From: an uncultured Clostridia bacterium
Lineage (GTDB): Bacteria > Bacillota > Clostridia > Monoglobales > Monoglobaceae
Assembly (NCBI GenBank): GCA_910580105.1
Contig: CAJTWN010000005.1
Span: 1-45,150 of the forward strand
Direction of reading: 5' to 3'
DNA: 45,150 nucleotides
Positions 20,422 through 28,273 of the stretch are shown in pieces. The number at the start of each line of letters is the position of its first letter. The first letter of the stretch is position 1. The notes below the pieces were generated by a model that was given only the letters and a program-made list of their open reading frames with translations, was not told the origin of the DNA and searched no databases. Made by a program: the position numbers and the translations under genes.

Positions 20422-20697
20422 ATGGATAAAATGGATCATAACATTATGAATACTGTAAAATTTAACGTTGAGGCGGATCATCCTTTAAAGCCACGGGAAA
20501 TCCTGCTGAAAGTAAATGAAGCCCTCAATGAAAAAGGCTATAATCCAACCAATCAGATAGTCGGCTATATTCTGTCCGGTGATCCTTCCTATATCACCGC
20601 GCACAACAATGCAAGAAGTCTGATTCGAAAGCTTGAGCGGGACGAAATTCTGGAAGAACTTGTCAACTTTTATATTGCACATTCAGACGATAAATAA
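20422..20697 (+). CDS. IreB family regulatory phosphoprotein (UPF0297)
   Basis: A 91-residue protein with the diagnostic sequence of the IreB/YrzL family: VNEALNEKGYNPTNQIVGYI, SGDPSYITAHNNARSLIRKL and ERDEILEELV. In Enterococcus the family member is phosphorylated on N-terminal threonines by the IreK Ser/Thr kinase and affects cephalosporin resistance. Here one threonine (residue 11, in TVKFN) lies at the matching place. The usual neighbours, ruvX and the yrzB-like gene, are not present; it follows pheT and ends at a strong terminator. AAAGGAGATG precedes the ATG. The family call is firm; a role here is inferred. Confidence 0.9.
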   Translation: MDKMDHNIMNTVKFNVEADHPLKPREILLKVNEALNEKGYNPTNQIVGYILSGDPSYITAHNNARSLIRKLERDEILEELVNFYIAHSDDK

Positions 20698-20756
20698 TAT
20701 GACTACAGAAAGATAATCCTGTCCGGTTACTTTATGGATATATGTCTTTTGTCATA

Positions 20757-20798
20757 GCAGACCGCCTGTCATAAAATTGGCAGGCGGTCTGCTTTTTA
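20757..20798 (+). terminator. Terminator of the pheST-ireB transcript
   Basis: A 15-bp stem, 20757-20771 with 20778-20792 (core CAGACCGCCTG/CAGGCGGTCTG), loop TAAAAT, followed by TTTTTATTT. The minus side lacks a T run, so it acts rightward. Confidence 0.9.
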
Positions 20799-20837
20799 TT
20801 TAGTCTTTTATTTTCATTTCAAAATGCGAAAATATTG

Positions 20838-21248
20838 CTATGGAAGCAATCCCGGAACGAAATTTCTCGCCAAATAGTATAGGATAATCAATCCAAGCAA
20901 GGTAAAATTCACCTTACTATTCCGAGGAATTAAATGAACAGTTTTCCCGAAGCATTGCACCAATAACTCTAAATATCCCAATATACCGGTCAATAATAAC
21001 AAAAAGGGTGCAATATTATATTGCAAAGAAGTCAAAATATCAAAGTTGAGCAACGCCATTACACTTCTGGTATTTCCACATCCCGGACAATAATACCCCG
21101 TCATCTGATTAAATGGGCAAAGCGGCAGATGCTCCCCCAACACCATCAGCAAAGGACGAAGCAAAATTACCAACCCAAATCCCAACAGCGGAAGAAAATA
21201 CACCAAAGCGCTCTTCCTCCCTGCAATGCGCGTCTTCGCCGGTTTCAT
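20838..21248 (-). CDS. DUF2752 family small membrane protein
   Basis: A 136-residue protein with three hydrophobic segments (about 15-35, 75-100, 110-130). The DUF2752 signature, a CPF...TGYYCPGCGNTRSV block, is at about 45-62. The family has no established function; members are small membrane proteins with the conserved Cys-Pro-Gly-Cys-Gly motif. AAAGGAGAG precedes the ATG, and a promoter lies about 30 bases upstream. It is convergent with ireB and appears to be a single-gene unit. Confidence 0.85.
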   Translation of the reverse strand: MKPAKTRIAGRKSALVYFLPLLGFGLVILLRPLLMVLGEHLPLCPFNQMTGYYCPGCGNTRSVMALLNFDILTSLQYNIAPFLLLLTGILGYLELLVQCFGKTVHLIPRNSKVNFTLLGLIILYYLARNFVPGLLP

Positions 21249-21277
21249 CTTCTCTCTCCTTTCTGCCTTCTCTGTTT

Positions 21278-21306
21278 ATCCTATACCTATTCCGTTCCCT
21301 TGTCAA
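21278..21306 (-). promoter_or_regulatory. Promoter of the DUF2752 gene
   Basis: TTGACA (21306-21301), 17 bases, TAGGAT (21283-21278) on the minus strand, just upstream of the ribosome site. The rest of the gap to 21524 is A/T-rich DNA with a small GCGCA/TGCGC hairpin near 21335 and no gene that I can see. Confidence 0.65.
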
Positions 21307-21524
21307 CACTTTCTGATCCGTATCCACGCTAACCATGCGCAAGCTCCTGCGCGTATGAAGCAAATATCCCATATTGAACCGCTCCGGCTGCATACAGAAA
21401 GACCCTTTTGGCTTCTTTTAATACCACCACAGCAAATCAGTATTATGTCGTTATAACAAAAAAATCTTTCACCTGCATATATTTAAATATGACTACGAAC
21501 ATTTTGTACATTGTTTGTACTTCC

Positions 21525-21710
21525 ACTAAAAAAAACAGCGGACCTAAGCCCACTGCTTTTTTTTACATGAAAGACACCTTATCATAGGTCAGGACGAACA
21601 GTCGTTTTGGTGATGGTAATGGCGTGACTGTTCAAATTATTGACCTGACCTATTTTTGGCATACAACCGGTTGACAAAGTTATCATAGCATGTTTATGTC
21701 GAAAAAGCAA
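21525..21710 (-). ncRNA. Candidate structured small RNA with own promoter and terminator
   Basis: On the minus strand TTGCTT (21710-21705), 17 bases, TATGAT (21687-21682) would start a transcript near 21675. The RNA has a nested stem: outer ATAGGTCAGG/CCTGACCTAT (plus positions 21584-21593 and 21644-21653) and inner GAACAGTC/GACTGTTC (21596-21603 and 21626-21633), with a 22-base loop. It ends in CAGTGG...CCGCTG (21555-21536) followed by eight T. In that terminator one pair is G-U only in minus-strand RNA and C-A on the other strand, which favours the minus direction. Length about 150 bases. I do not recognise the family. No ORF of credible quality overlaps. Confidence 0.45.
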
Positions 21711-21918
21711 ATATATTGTTTTAGACGTTTTTTATTATCCGGTTTTTTGTTTCAAATTCCCTTTAAACCTTTTCTCATCAAGGGTTTGGAAAAAAAATAT
21801 GCAAAAACAGCATGTAAATAATTGGAAATATATCCATCACTATGCCGAAATATTTTTCTATTTCTACAAAAAAGAAATTTTTTTGTTACATATTTGTAAA
21901 AAATATTTTCATTATTTT

Positions 21919-22149
21919 TCAGGCACTTTCCTGTCGCCGCATAATTTCTTCCACCATCTTACTCGGGCTCACTTCCAGAGCATCACATAATTTAAACAGT
22001 GTTTCCAATGTCGGCTTTCGATTTCCCCGCTCAAGCATACTCAAATGAGACCGTCCAATATCTGCCAAACCACTGAGGACTTCCTGGGATATATTTTTTT
22101 CTATCCGGTAATACTTGATTACTGCACCGACGATTTTTGCATCCAGCAT
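21919..22149 (-). CDS. XRE-family helix-turn-helix regulator
   Basis: A 76-residue single-domain DNA-binding protein. The five-helix XRE fold is evident: KYYRIEKNISQEVLSGLADI (helices 1-2), GRSHLSMLERGNRKPTLETL (recognition helix and loop) and CDALEVSPSKMVEEI. The start was set at the ATG with AAAGGTGGTGG upstream; the longer frame to 22197 has none. Such small regulators often control their own gene or a neighbouring mobile or stress function. No obvious partner gene adjoins; proA and DUF2752 each have separate promoters. The motif TGACTAC lies in its upstream region and at three other points nearby. Confidence 0.85.
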   Translation of the reverse strand: MLDAKIVGAVIKYYRIEKNISQEVLSGLADIGRSHLSMLERGNRKPTLETLFKLCDALEVSPSKMVEEIMRRQESA

Positions 22150-22523
22150 TCTATCCACCACCTTTTGTGAATAGTGTAACAATAGATTGAATGACATGTG
22201 ACTACATATGTTGACAATTAATGACCAATTGGATAATTTTTTTCAATTACAAACCATCGATATTATATCATTTTATTATTTTTCATTGTTTATTTTCTAT
22301 TTCTTCTAATAAACAAAAACAATTACCGCAAATCATCTTTGTTCATTTTCGATTTTCCAGCAAATTTCGTGGCAATATAAAACACTTCCTTTTTTGGGCA
22401 TAGAGATATAATCGCTCAACATTATATATGGAAAAAATACAAATTTCAACATATTTCGCCAAATCGCCATATGACTACTGGAAATAAATATTTTCCTTCT
22501 ATCTGTTCGCATCTGTATAAAAT
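22150..22523. other. Non-coding A/T-rich gap upstream of the XRE gene
   Basis: About 370 bases with very high A/T content and no credible gene on either strand. It holds copies of TGACTAC near 22199 and 22471. I see no clear -35/-10 pair for the XRE gene. Confidence 0.6.
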
Positions 22524-22856
22524 AAAAAAGGATGCCCAAAGGCATCCAAAAAATTCATAGGTCATATTTTACACCTTTACACAACGTCTTGACAGATGAA
22601 ACGATTCCCCCCTTATTGGGGACAAAGAAATGAAAGGACACTTCAGCACAAACATAATAAGTTTGTATTTTAATAATCAAGCCCCTCCTCGGGTTGGCTT
22701 ACATTTGCCCGAAAAGGGCATAAACGTGCCAGCCCTCTGAAAAGGACTGGCTCTTCTTTTATGCCATTGTGGACCGATTGCCTGCTCCCCTTCAAAGAGT
22801 ATGATATTCCTTTATTTTATCTTTTTTGTATCATTGGCTTGAACACCTTTATTATA
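22524..22856 (-). ncRNA. Candidate structured RNA between two leftward terminators
   Basis: A 330-base stretch without a plausible ORF, bounded on its right by the proA terminator and on its left by its own terminator (GGATGCC 22530-22536, GGCATCC 22541-22547, T6 on the minus strand). A TATAAT (22856-22851) sits at the upstream end, with no good -35. Inside are hairpins at 22728-22735/22744-22751 (with a pair that is G-U only in minus-strand RNA), 22706-22710/22716-22720, 22679-22683/22696-22700, 22648-22653/22661-22666 and 22609-22612/22618-22621. I could not match it to tmRNA, RNase P RNA or SRP RNA by their conserved sequences. 6S RNA cannot be excluded. Confidence 0.4.
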
Positions 22857-22920
22857 CAATATACCAGACGTCTTTTTTTCTGATTAAGCTTTCATCTACT
22901 CGCATAGCAGGCTTTTCATT

Positions 22921-22942
22921 AAAAAAAGGCGCCTTAAGGCGC
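22921..22942 (-). terminator. Terminator of proA
   Basis: GGCGCC, loop TTAA, GGCGCC (22927-22942), part of a longer perfect palindrome, with T6 on the minus strand (22926-22921). It lies about 165 bases past the proA stop; the 22943-23108 interval holds no gene. Confidence 0.85.
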
Positions 22943-23108
22943 CTTCTGACTGTCAAAAAAGAGAGTCTACTTGAAAAATCGGGATGCTTTTGTTTTAAAC
23001 AGATGGTCGAAAGTCCCCCTTCCATCATCGCACCCGGGCAGTTCAAAATTATTCCAACTTTATATCAACATCTACAAGATGCCCAAAGACACCTTTTTCT
23101 TTATAAAA

Positions 23109-24353
23109 TCACCGAATCTGTCCATCCCCATAAATTACATATTTCGAAGTGGTAAGTTCCCGAAGTCCCATCGGCCCGCGGGCATGTATCTTCTGGGTAC
23201 TGATTCCGATTTCAGCGCCAAATCCAAATTCAAAGCCGTCTGTAAACCGAGTGGAAGCATTCACATATACTGCCGCCGCGTCCACTTCATCCAAAAACCG
23301 CTGGGCATTGATATAGCTTTCGGTAACAATCGCCTCTGAGTGCCGGCTGTTATAGCGGTTGATATGGGCAATTGCATCTTCAATGGACGCTACCACCTTA
23401 ATACCAATTTTTAAATCGAGGTACTCTTCAGCCCAATCCTCTTCCGTTGCAGGAATCGCTTTGGGATATACTGCACAAACAGTTTCGTCACCAATAATTT
23501 CCACACCTTTTTCGGTAAGAGCCTGTATCATACCGGGCAAAAATGTTTCCGCAACGGACTGGTGAACCAGCAGCTTTTCCTCTGCATTACATACAGAAGG
23601 GCGCTGGGTCTTTGCATTAATGACAATCCGCTTCGCCATCTCCAAGTCCGCCGAAGCGTCCACATAGACATGGCAGTTTCCTGTGCCTGTTTCAATTGCA
23701 GGAACAGTCGCATTCTCAACCACCGCCCGGATAAGTCCGGCGCCACCCCTGGGAATAATTACATCCACATACTGGTTCAGACGCATAAGCGCAGTCGCAC
23801 TCTCCCTTGTGGTATCCTCTACCAAGTGCATACACCCCTCCGGCAAACCTGCCGCATAAGCTGCCTTCTGCATTACCTGCATAATGGCCCGGTTTGAGTA
23901 TGCCGCTTCCTTACCGCCGCGCAGGATGACTGCATTGCCGGCCTTGATGCAAAGAGCAGCCGCATCCGCTGTGACATTGGGCCGTGCCTCATAGATAATA
24001 CCAATTACACCAATCGGCACCCGGACTTTCCCGATCCGAAGTCCGTTGGGACGCCTGGTCTGCTCAACCATTTCACCAACCGGATCCGGGAGCGCCGCCA
24101 CCTGACGAAGCCCTTCTGCCATGGCATGAATACGTTCATCCGTAAGGGTCAACCTGTCGATTAACCCCGCTTTCATCCCATTCTTCCTTCCGTTTTCAAT
24201 ATCAACTGTATTTTCCTTTAAAAGATATTCTGTTTCCCTGCACATAGCTTCCGCCATTGCAAGGAGGGCTTTATTCTTCAAATCCGTCGAAACAGACGCC
24301 ATGCGATATGCGGCTTCTTTTGCAGATTTTCCCTTTTCAATCAATTCCTGCAT
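23109..24353 (-). CDS. proA: Gamma-glutamyl phosphate reductase
   Basis: A 414-residue aldehyde-dehydrogenase-fold enzyme that reduces gamma-glutamyl phosphate to glutamate semialdehyde with NADPH, the second step of proline synthesis. Family sequences seen: PIGVIGIIYEARPNVTADAA, ILRGGKEA, IIPRGGAGLI, VPAIETGTGNCHVYVD, and the catalytic cysteine in RPSVCNAEEKLLVH (about residue 254). The C-terminal RGPMGLRELTTSKYVIYG is typical. AAAGGAGGAAAG precedes the ATG. The partner kinase gene proB, normally adjacent, is not here. It is transcribed from one half of the symmetric promoter at 24379-24410. Confidence 0.97.
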   Translation of the reverse strand: MQELIEKGKSAKEAAYRMASVSTDLKNKALLAMAEAMCRETEYLLKENTVDIENGRKNGMKAGLIDRLTLTDERIHAMAEGLRQVAALPDPVGEMVEQTRRPNGLRIGKVRVPIGVIGIIYEARPNVTADAAALCIKAGNAVILRGGKEAAYSNRAIMQVMQKAAYAAGLPEGCMHLVEDTTRESATALMRLNQYVDVIIPRGGAGLIRAVVENATVPAIETGTGNCHVYVDASADLEMAKRIVINAKTQRPSVCNAEEKLLVHQSVAETFLPGMIQALTEKGVEIIGDETVCAVYPKAIPATEEDWAEEYLDLKIGIKVVASIEDAIAHINRYNSRHSEAIVTESYINAQRFLDEVDAAAVYVNASTRFTDGFEFGFGAEIGISTQKIHARGPMGLRELTTSKYVIYGDGQIR

Positions 24354-24378
24354 ACAGCTTTCCTCCTTTCATTTTATA

Positions 24379-24410
24379 TTGATTATACCACAAGCTTGTG
24401 GTATAATCAA
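24379..24410. promoter_or_regulatory. Perfectly symmetric divergent promoter for proA and tatD
   Basis: A 32-bp perfect palindrome centred on AAGCTT. On the plus strand it reads TTGATT (24379-24384), 17 bases, TATAAT (24402-24407). By symmetry the minus strand reads TTGATT (24410-24405), 17 bases, TATAAT (24387-24382). Each -35 box overlaps the other promoter's -10 box. The start points would be near 24414 (tatD) and 24375 (proA). The two polymerase sites cannot be filled together. Confidence 0.75.
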
Positions 24411-24445
24411 CAAATAATCCTGACATTTAAAGAGAGGTAACCATT

Positions 24446-25210
24446 ATGCTTTTTGATACCCACGCCCATCTGGACGACCCACAATTTAATGAAGACCGCG
24501 AACAGGTCATTGACAGCCTTGCCTCCTATGGAGTGACAAAGGTCACCAACATCGGCGCCGATCTTGCCACCTCCCGCGCAGCTGTCCGCCTTGCCGAAAC
24601 CTATCCTTTTCTCTATGCCGCTGTCGGGGTCCATCCTTCCGAAACAACCGGCATGACAGATGAGACTCTTACAGAACTCAAGGCCCTTGCCGCACATCCC
24701 AAAGTCCGGGCAATCGGAGAAATCGGACTCGACTATCACTATGAAGACGCCAATCCGGAAGAACAAAAATACTGGCTGCGCAAACAACTGGATCTTGCCA
24801 TCAGCCTTGATATGCCGGTCGTTATCCATGACCGGGACTCCAAAGGAGAATGTATAGAAATTCTGCGGGAAAAACAAATTACCCATGGGGTCATGCACTG
24901 CTTTTCTGGCAGTGCGGAGACCGCAAAACGCCTTGTAGATATGGGATTTATGATTTCTTTTACCGGCGTCATCACTTTCAAGAATGCCCGCCGGGCAGTG
25001 GAAGCGGTAAGCGCTGTTCCTCTGGACCGGCTGATGATTGAAACCGATTGTCCCTATATGTCCCCCGAACCCCACCGCGGTGAACGGAATTTCAGTGGCT
25101 ATGTAAAATTTGTTGCAGAAAAAATGGCAGAAATTAAAGGGATTTCCTTTGAAGAACTTGCCGGCATTACTTACCAAAATGCCATGCGTTTCTATGGAAT
25201 TACTGAATAG
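24446..25210 (+). CDS. tatD: TatD family metal-dependent hydrolase (DNase)
   Basis: A 254-residue TIM-barrel metallo-hydrolase. Metal ligands can be seen in FDTHAHLDD (His 6 and His 8 region), GEIGLDYH (about 92), VVIHDRD (about 127), MHCFSG (about 152) and MIETDCPYMSPEPHRG (about 199). Family members act as 3'-5' exonucleases or deoxyribonucleases in DNA repair and turnover; the precise substrate is not fixed by sequence. GAGAGG lies upstream of the ATG. Often found next to metG or ksgA, but here it stands alone, divergent from proA. Confidence 0.93.
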   Translation: MLFDTHAHLDDPQFNEDREQVIDSLASYGVTKVTNIGADLATSRAAVRLAETYPFLYAAVGVHPSETTGMTDETLTELKALAAHPKVRAIGEIGLDYHYEDANPEEQKYWLRKQLDLAISLDMPVVIHDRDSKGECIEILREKQITHGVMHCFSGSAETAKRLVDMGFMISFTGVITFKNARRAVEAVSAVPLDRLMIETDCPYMSPEPHRGERNFSGYVKFVAEKMAEIKGISFEELAGITYQNAMRFYGITE

Positions 25211-25369
25211 TGATTTTTCTTCTTTCAGACCATTTTGGTATATGTGGAATTTTTACAGCACCTGTTTATTCAGCCGGCGGTGCGGCCTGCCACAATAGTA
25301 CTATTTCCGCCTGCCTGATAAACAATTGTTTGCAGAGAAAACCAGATTAAAAAAGGAGAACATGTGCAA

Positions 25370-25825
25370 ATGAATTACAGCATCATACGCCTGACAGACA
25401 AACCGGAAATTATGGAAAAAGCCGCATATTGGTTCCATGAAAAATGGGGAATTCCTGTGGAAGCATATCAGGAAAGCATGGCGGATTCTCTGACAGCAAA
25501 ATTCCCCGTACCGCAATGGTATTTAGCAATGGAAAATAACAACATAATTGGGGGATTAGGCGTAATTGAAAATGATTTTCATAATCGGAAAGATCTGACG
25601 CCGAATGTCTGTGCCGTCTATACGGAAGAAAATAAACGACGCCAGGGAGTGGCTGGTTCTCTATTGAATTATGTATGTGCTGATATGAAAATAAAAGGTA
25701 TTGATACTTTATATCTCATAACGGACCATACATCCTTTTATGAACGTTATGGCTGGGAATTTCTTTGCATGGTACAAGGAGACGGAGAACCCGACATGAC
25801 AAGAATGTATATTCACAGAGGCTAA
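25370..25825 (+). CDS. GNAT family N-acetyltransferase
   Basis: A 151-residue acetyltransferase of the GNAT fold. The acetyl-CoA binding motif A is NVCAVYTEENKRRQGVAGSL (R-R-Q-G-V-A near residue 90), followed by DTLYLITDHTSFYERYGWEF, the usual motif B end. It transfers an acetyl group to an unknown amine. Two starts are possible: ATG at 25370, eleven bases after AGGAG, or GTG at 25364, five bases after it. I prefer the ATG. It is preceded by about 160 bases without a clear promoter, and followed by a bidirectional terminator. Confidence 0.85.
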   Translation: MNYSIIRLTDKPEIMEKAAYWFHEKWGIPVEAYQESMADSLTAKFPVPQWYLAMENNNIIGGLGVIENDFHNRKDLTPNVCAVYTEENKRRQGVAGSLLNYVCADMKIKGIDTLYLITDHTSFYERYGWEFLCMVQGDGEPDMTRMYIHRG

Positions 25826-25886
25826 ACTATCCGAATCAACCAAACAACTTGAACAGAATTGTATGCCACATGCTTTTTCGCATCAA

Positions 25887-25914
25887 AAAATCCCAGCCGG
25901 GCGGCTGGGATTTT
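25887..25914. terminator. Bidirectional terminator between the acetyltransferase and the SLH operon
   Basis: AAAATCCCAGCC (25887-25898), loop GGGC, GGCTGGGATTTT (25903-25914). T-rich on both exits. It ends the leftward MarR-to-SLH operon and the rightward acetyltransferase. Confidence 0.88.
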
Positions 25915-25930
25915 ATTTGTTTGCAAACTG

Positions 25931-28180
25931 CTATTTTACAGTGATGACACGAATCCGGCCGCCGCGGTCAATAGACTTATCGTAATAGGCGGTAATATTC
26001 CTATATTCACCGTTTCTGAGTTCACTGACCGACAATTTGCTGTAACTGTACGATGTGGAAGACAACTGCTGATAGACCTCCACGCGGCCGCTGAGGGGAT
26101 ATTCCTTTCCATCAATCACAATAGCATCCTCCCGCAGTTCCTCAAATCTTCCCTGTACTGAACGGAGTGCAGACATTTCTTCCAACGCTCCGGTTTTGGC
26201 ATTGAGGGCAATACGCACAGGTGTGTTGCTGGACAGATTGAACACCCTTCCCTGGGATTTCACCTCTTTATAGGCACCATCCAAAAGATAGGTATATTCT
26301 CCATAGACGGCATTACCGGTTGCATTTCTTGCCTTGGTCAAAATACCATAGGAATAGCTGTCTCCACTGACATCATTCAATATAAGTTCGGTAATCCTGC
26401 CATCTTTATCTCTACCGGCATAGAATACATCGTCTGCCCGAAGGGTTACGCCCCGCAAACGGTTCAGCGGAATGGTGGTATAGAGGGAAGAACGGCTGCT
26501 TTCCGTTGTGCCAACATCCAAAATCCGGATTCCTGACGCTATTGTATCACTGCCGATGCGGAGGTGGTCAACATCCACACTGCCCGTCACCTTCTGTTCG
26601 TTCACATGAATAAGCTTTGCCGCGCCATCGGTAAAACGCAGACCTACAACCTGATTCATATACTCCCGATAGTCGCTGAGACAGGTATATTCCCGCTCGG
26701 TTCCGTCCGGGTGAGCAAGCCGGATATAGTAATCAGAAGACGTCAAACCATCCGTTCCGACTCGATTTTTTGTGCCTGTTCCAACCACATATCCATAAAC
26801 GTTCACCCCTTCGGCAGATCCGCCTTCTCCCAGTGCCACATCCGCAATTTTCCCATCACGTCCCAAAAGCGCGGTGATCGTCTCGCCAATACGCACACTG
26901 CCAAGAGAGGACAATTTACGGAATGCCTCTGCACTTTCGAGCTGGTATTCTACACCGGAAATTACCACCGACTGAGGTGCATCCTGATTAGGCAGCGCCT
27001 TTTCATAGACGCCGATTACCCGTTCATGATAGGCAAAAACCATCGAAAGTTCCGGCAGATAATACAGCACATCTCCTCCTTGAACTGCGGACACATCCTG
27101 CTTTTCACCATCCCGGAATACAACCGGTTGTTCTGTCCCCAGAACTGTCATCCAGTTCTCGCCTGCCGTTATCGGCCCCTGCATACTGCCCGTCTTTAAA
27201 ACGCCATGGTCTATGTCCTGTCCATCCCGGCTGATATAGATACAATCCCCCATGGCAAGGGTATTTTTCACCGCCCCATAGGTGGTTGCTGTTTTTCCGC
27301 TGTAGATAAGGGTTCCATTATCCATTGGCAAGGATACCATCCCGGATTCGCCGTAACAAGCCAGCTCGCTGTCAAGGACGGCATAAACGATATACACTTC
27401 ATAGGCACCGGTTCCGCTTTTGGGTACAAAGGCCACCGCCCGGTCACGATCTTTGACATAAAGGGTTCCTGTTTTCCCCATATCCGATTCCCTGCGGTTC
27501 GGGAACTGAAACGTCCCCTGATCGGTATACACCTGTTCTGCCGTCAATGAAGGCATCATCCGCTGATCCGCAAGAAGGGTAACTTCCTTTGTCTCCTGCA
27601 CATCAAAGGCCGTGAGCAGAAGTGCCGAACTGTCCTTTGTTTTTGTACACAGCGTTTGATAGACAAGCTGTGCCGCCTGACCGCGGGTGATGGCTTCGCC
27701 TGCGGCAGCCTCCACGCCGTCTGCGATCCCCAGCTGTTGTGCAAGGCCAATTTGGCCATAAGGCCAGGAATAACCAAAATCGTCCTCGGTATAACCGAGT
27801 ACCTTCAGCAGCATGGTGAGTGCTTCCTCATAGAGTACCTGCTCGTCCGGGCGGAAGGTTGCATTCAAATAGCCTCTGCAATAACCATAACTGACAGCAG
27901 CCCGGACATAGGGCGCCGCCCAATGGGTATAAGGCACATCACGAAAGGGTGAAACCGCTGTTCCGGCTGCAGCACTGCTGTGATTTCTGGAGGCCGCAAC
28001 GGCTATTTTGGCAAACTCTGCCCTGCTGACGCTATCCTCCGGCCGCATATTCCCGTCCGGGTCGCCCTGCATAATTTTTAATTCTGAAAGCAGTGGATAA
28101 AACGCCTCGTCCTGCGCCCAAACACTGCAAATATGCAACAACAGACAAAGACATATCGTCCACGCCGCAATTCTCTTCAT
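25931..28180 (-). CDS. Exported protein with N-terminal SLH domains and a large beta-rich region
   Basis: A 749-residue protein with a signal peptide (about 1-22, ending SVWAQ) and three SLH-type repeats at about 27-185 (GDPDGNMRPEDSVSRAEFA, SPFRDVPYTHWAAPYVRAAV, AITRGQAAQLVYQTL). About 550 residues with no domain that I recognise follow, rich in short beta-strand-like stretches and GxKxA turns. It should be held at the wall by its SLH part. GAGGAAACG precedes the ATG. It is the last gene of the MarR/adaptor/ABC operon, 93 bases after the permease with no terminator between. This suggests, but does not prove, a functional link with that transporter. The shape differs from the outer-membrane SLH porins of Negativicutes. 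Confidence 0.8.
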   Translation of the reverse strand: MKRIAAWTICLCLLLHICSVWAQDEAFYPLLSELKIMQGDPDGNMRPEDSVSRAEFAKIAVAASRNHSSAAAGTAVSPFRDVPYTHWAAPYVRAAVSYGYCRGYLNATFRPDEQVLYEEALTMLLKVLGYTEDDFGYSWPYGQIGLAQQLGIADGVEAAAGEAITRGQAAQLVYQTLCTKTKDSSALLLTAFDVQETKEVTLLADQRMMPSLTAEQVYTDQGTFQFPNRRESDMGKTGTLYVKDRDRAVAFVPKSGTGAYEVYIVYAVLDSELACYGESGMVSLPMDNGTLIYSGKTATTYGAVKNTLAMGDCIYISRDGQDIDHGVLKTGSMQGPITAGENWMTVLGTEQPVVFRDGEKQDVSAVQGGDVLYYLPELSMVFAYHERVIGVYEKALPNQDAPQSVVISGVEYQLESAEAFRKLSSLGSVRIGETITALLGRDGKIADVALGEGGSAEGVNVYGYVVGTGTKNRVGTDGLTSSDYYIRLAHPDGTEREYTCLSDYREYMNQVVGLRFTDGAAKLIHVNEQKVTGSVDVDHLRIGSDTIASGIRILDVGTTESSRSSLYTTIPLNRLRGVTLRADDVFYAGRDKDGRITELILNDVSGDSYSYGILTKARNATGNAVYGEYTYLLDGAYKEVKSQGRVFNLSSNTPVRIALNAKTGALEEMSALRSVQGRFEELREDAIVIDGKEYPLSGRVEVYQQLSSTSYSYSKLSVSELRNGEYRNITAYYDKSIDRGGRIRVITVK

Positions 28181-28273
28181 AACGTTTCCTCGCTTTCCTC
28201 GCTCTTGCCCGCATATATTCCCTCCGGCACAATGCGCAGCAATCCTTTCAAAGATTCATTTTATCCCATCTGC

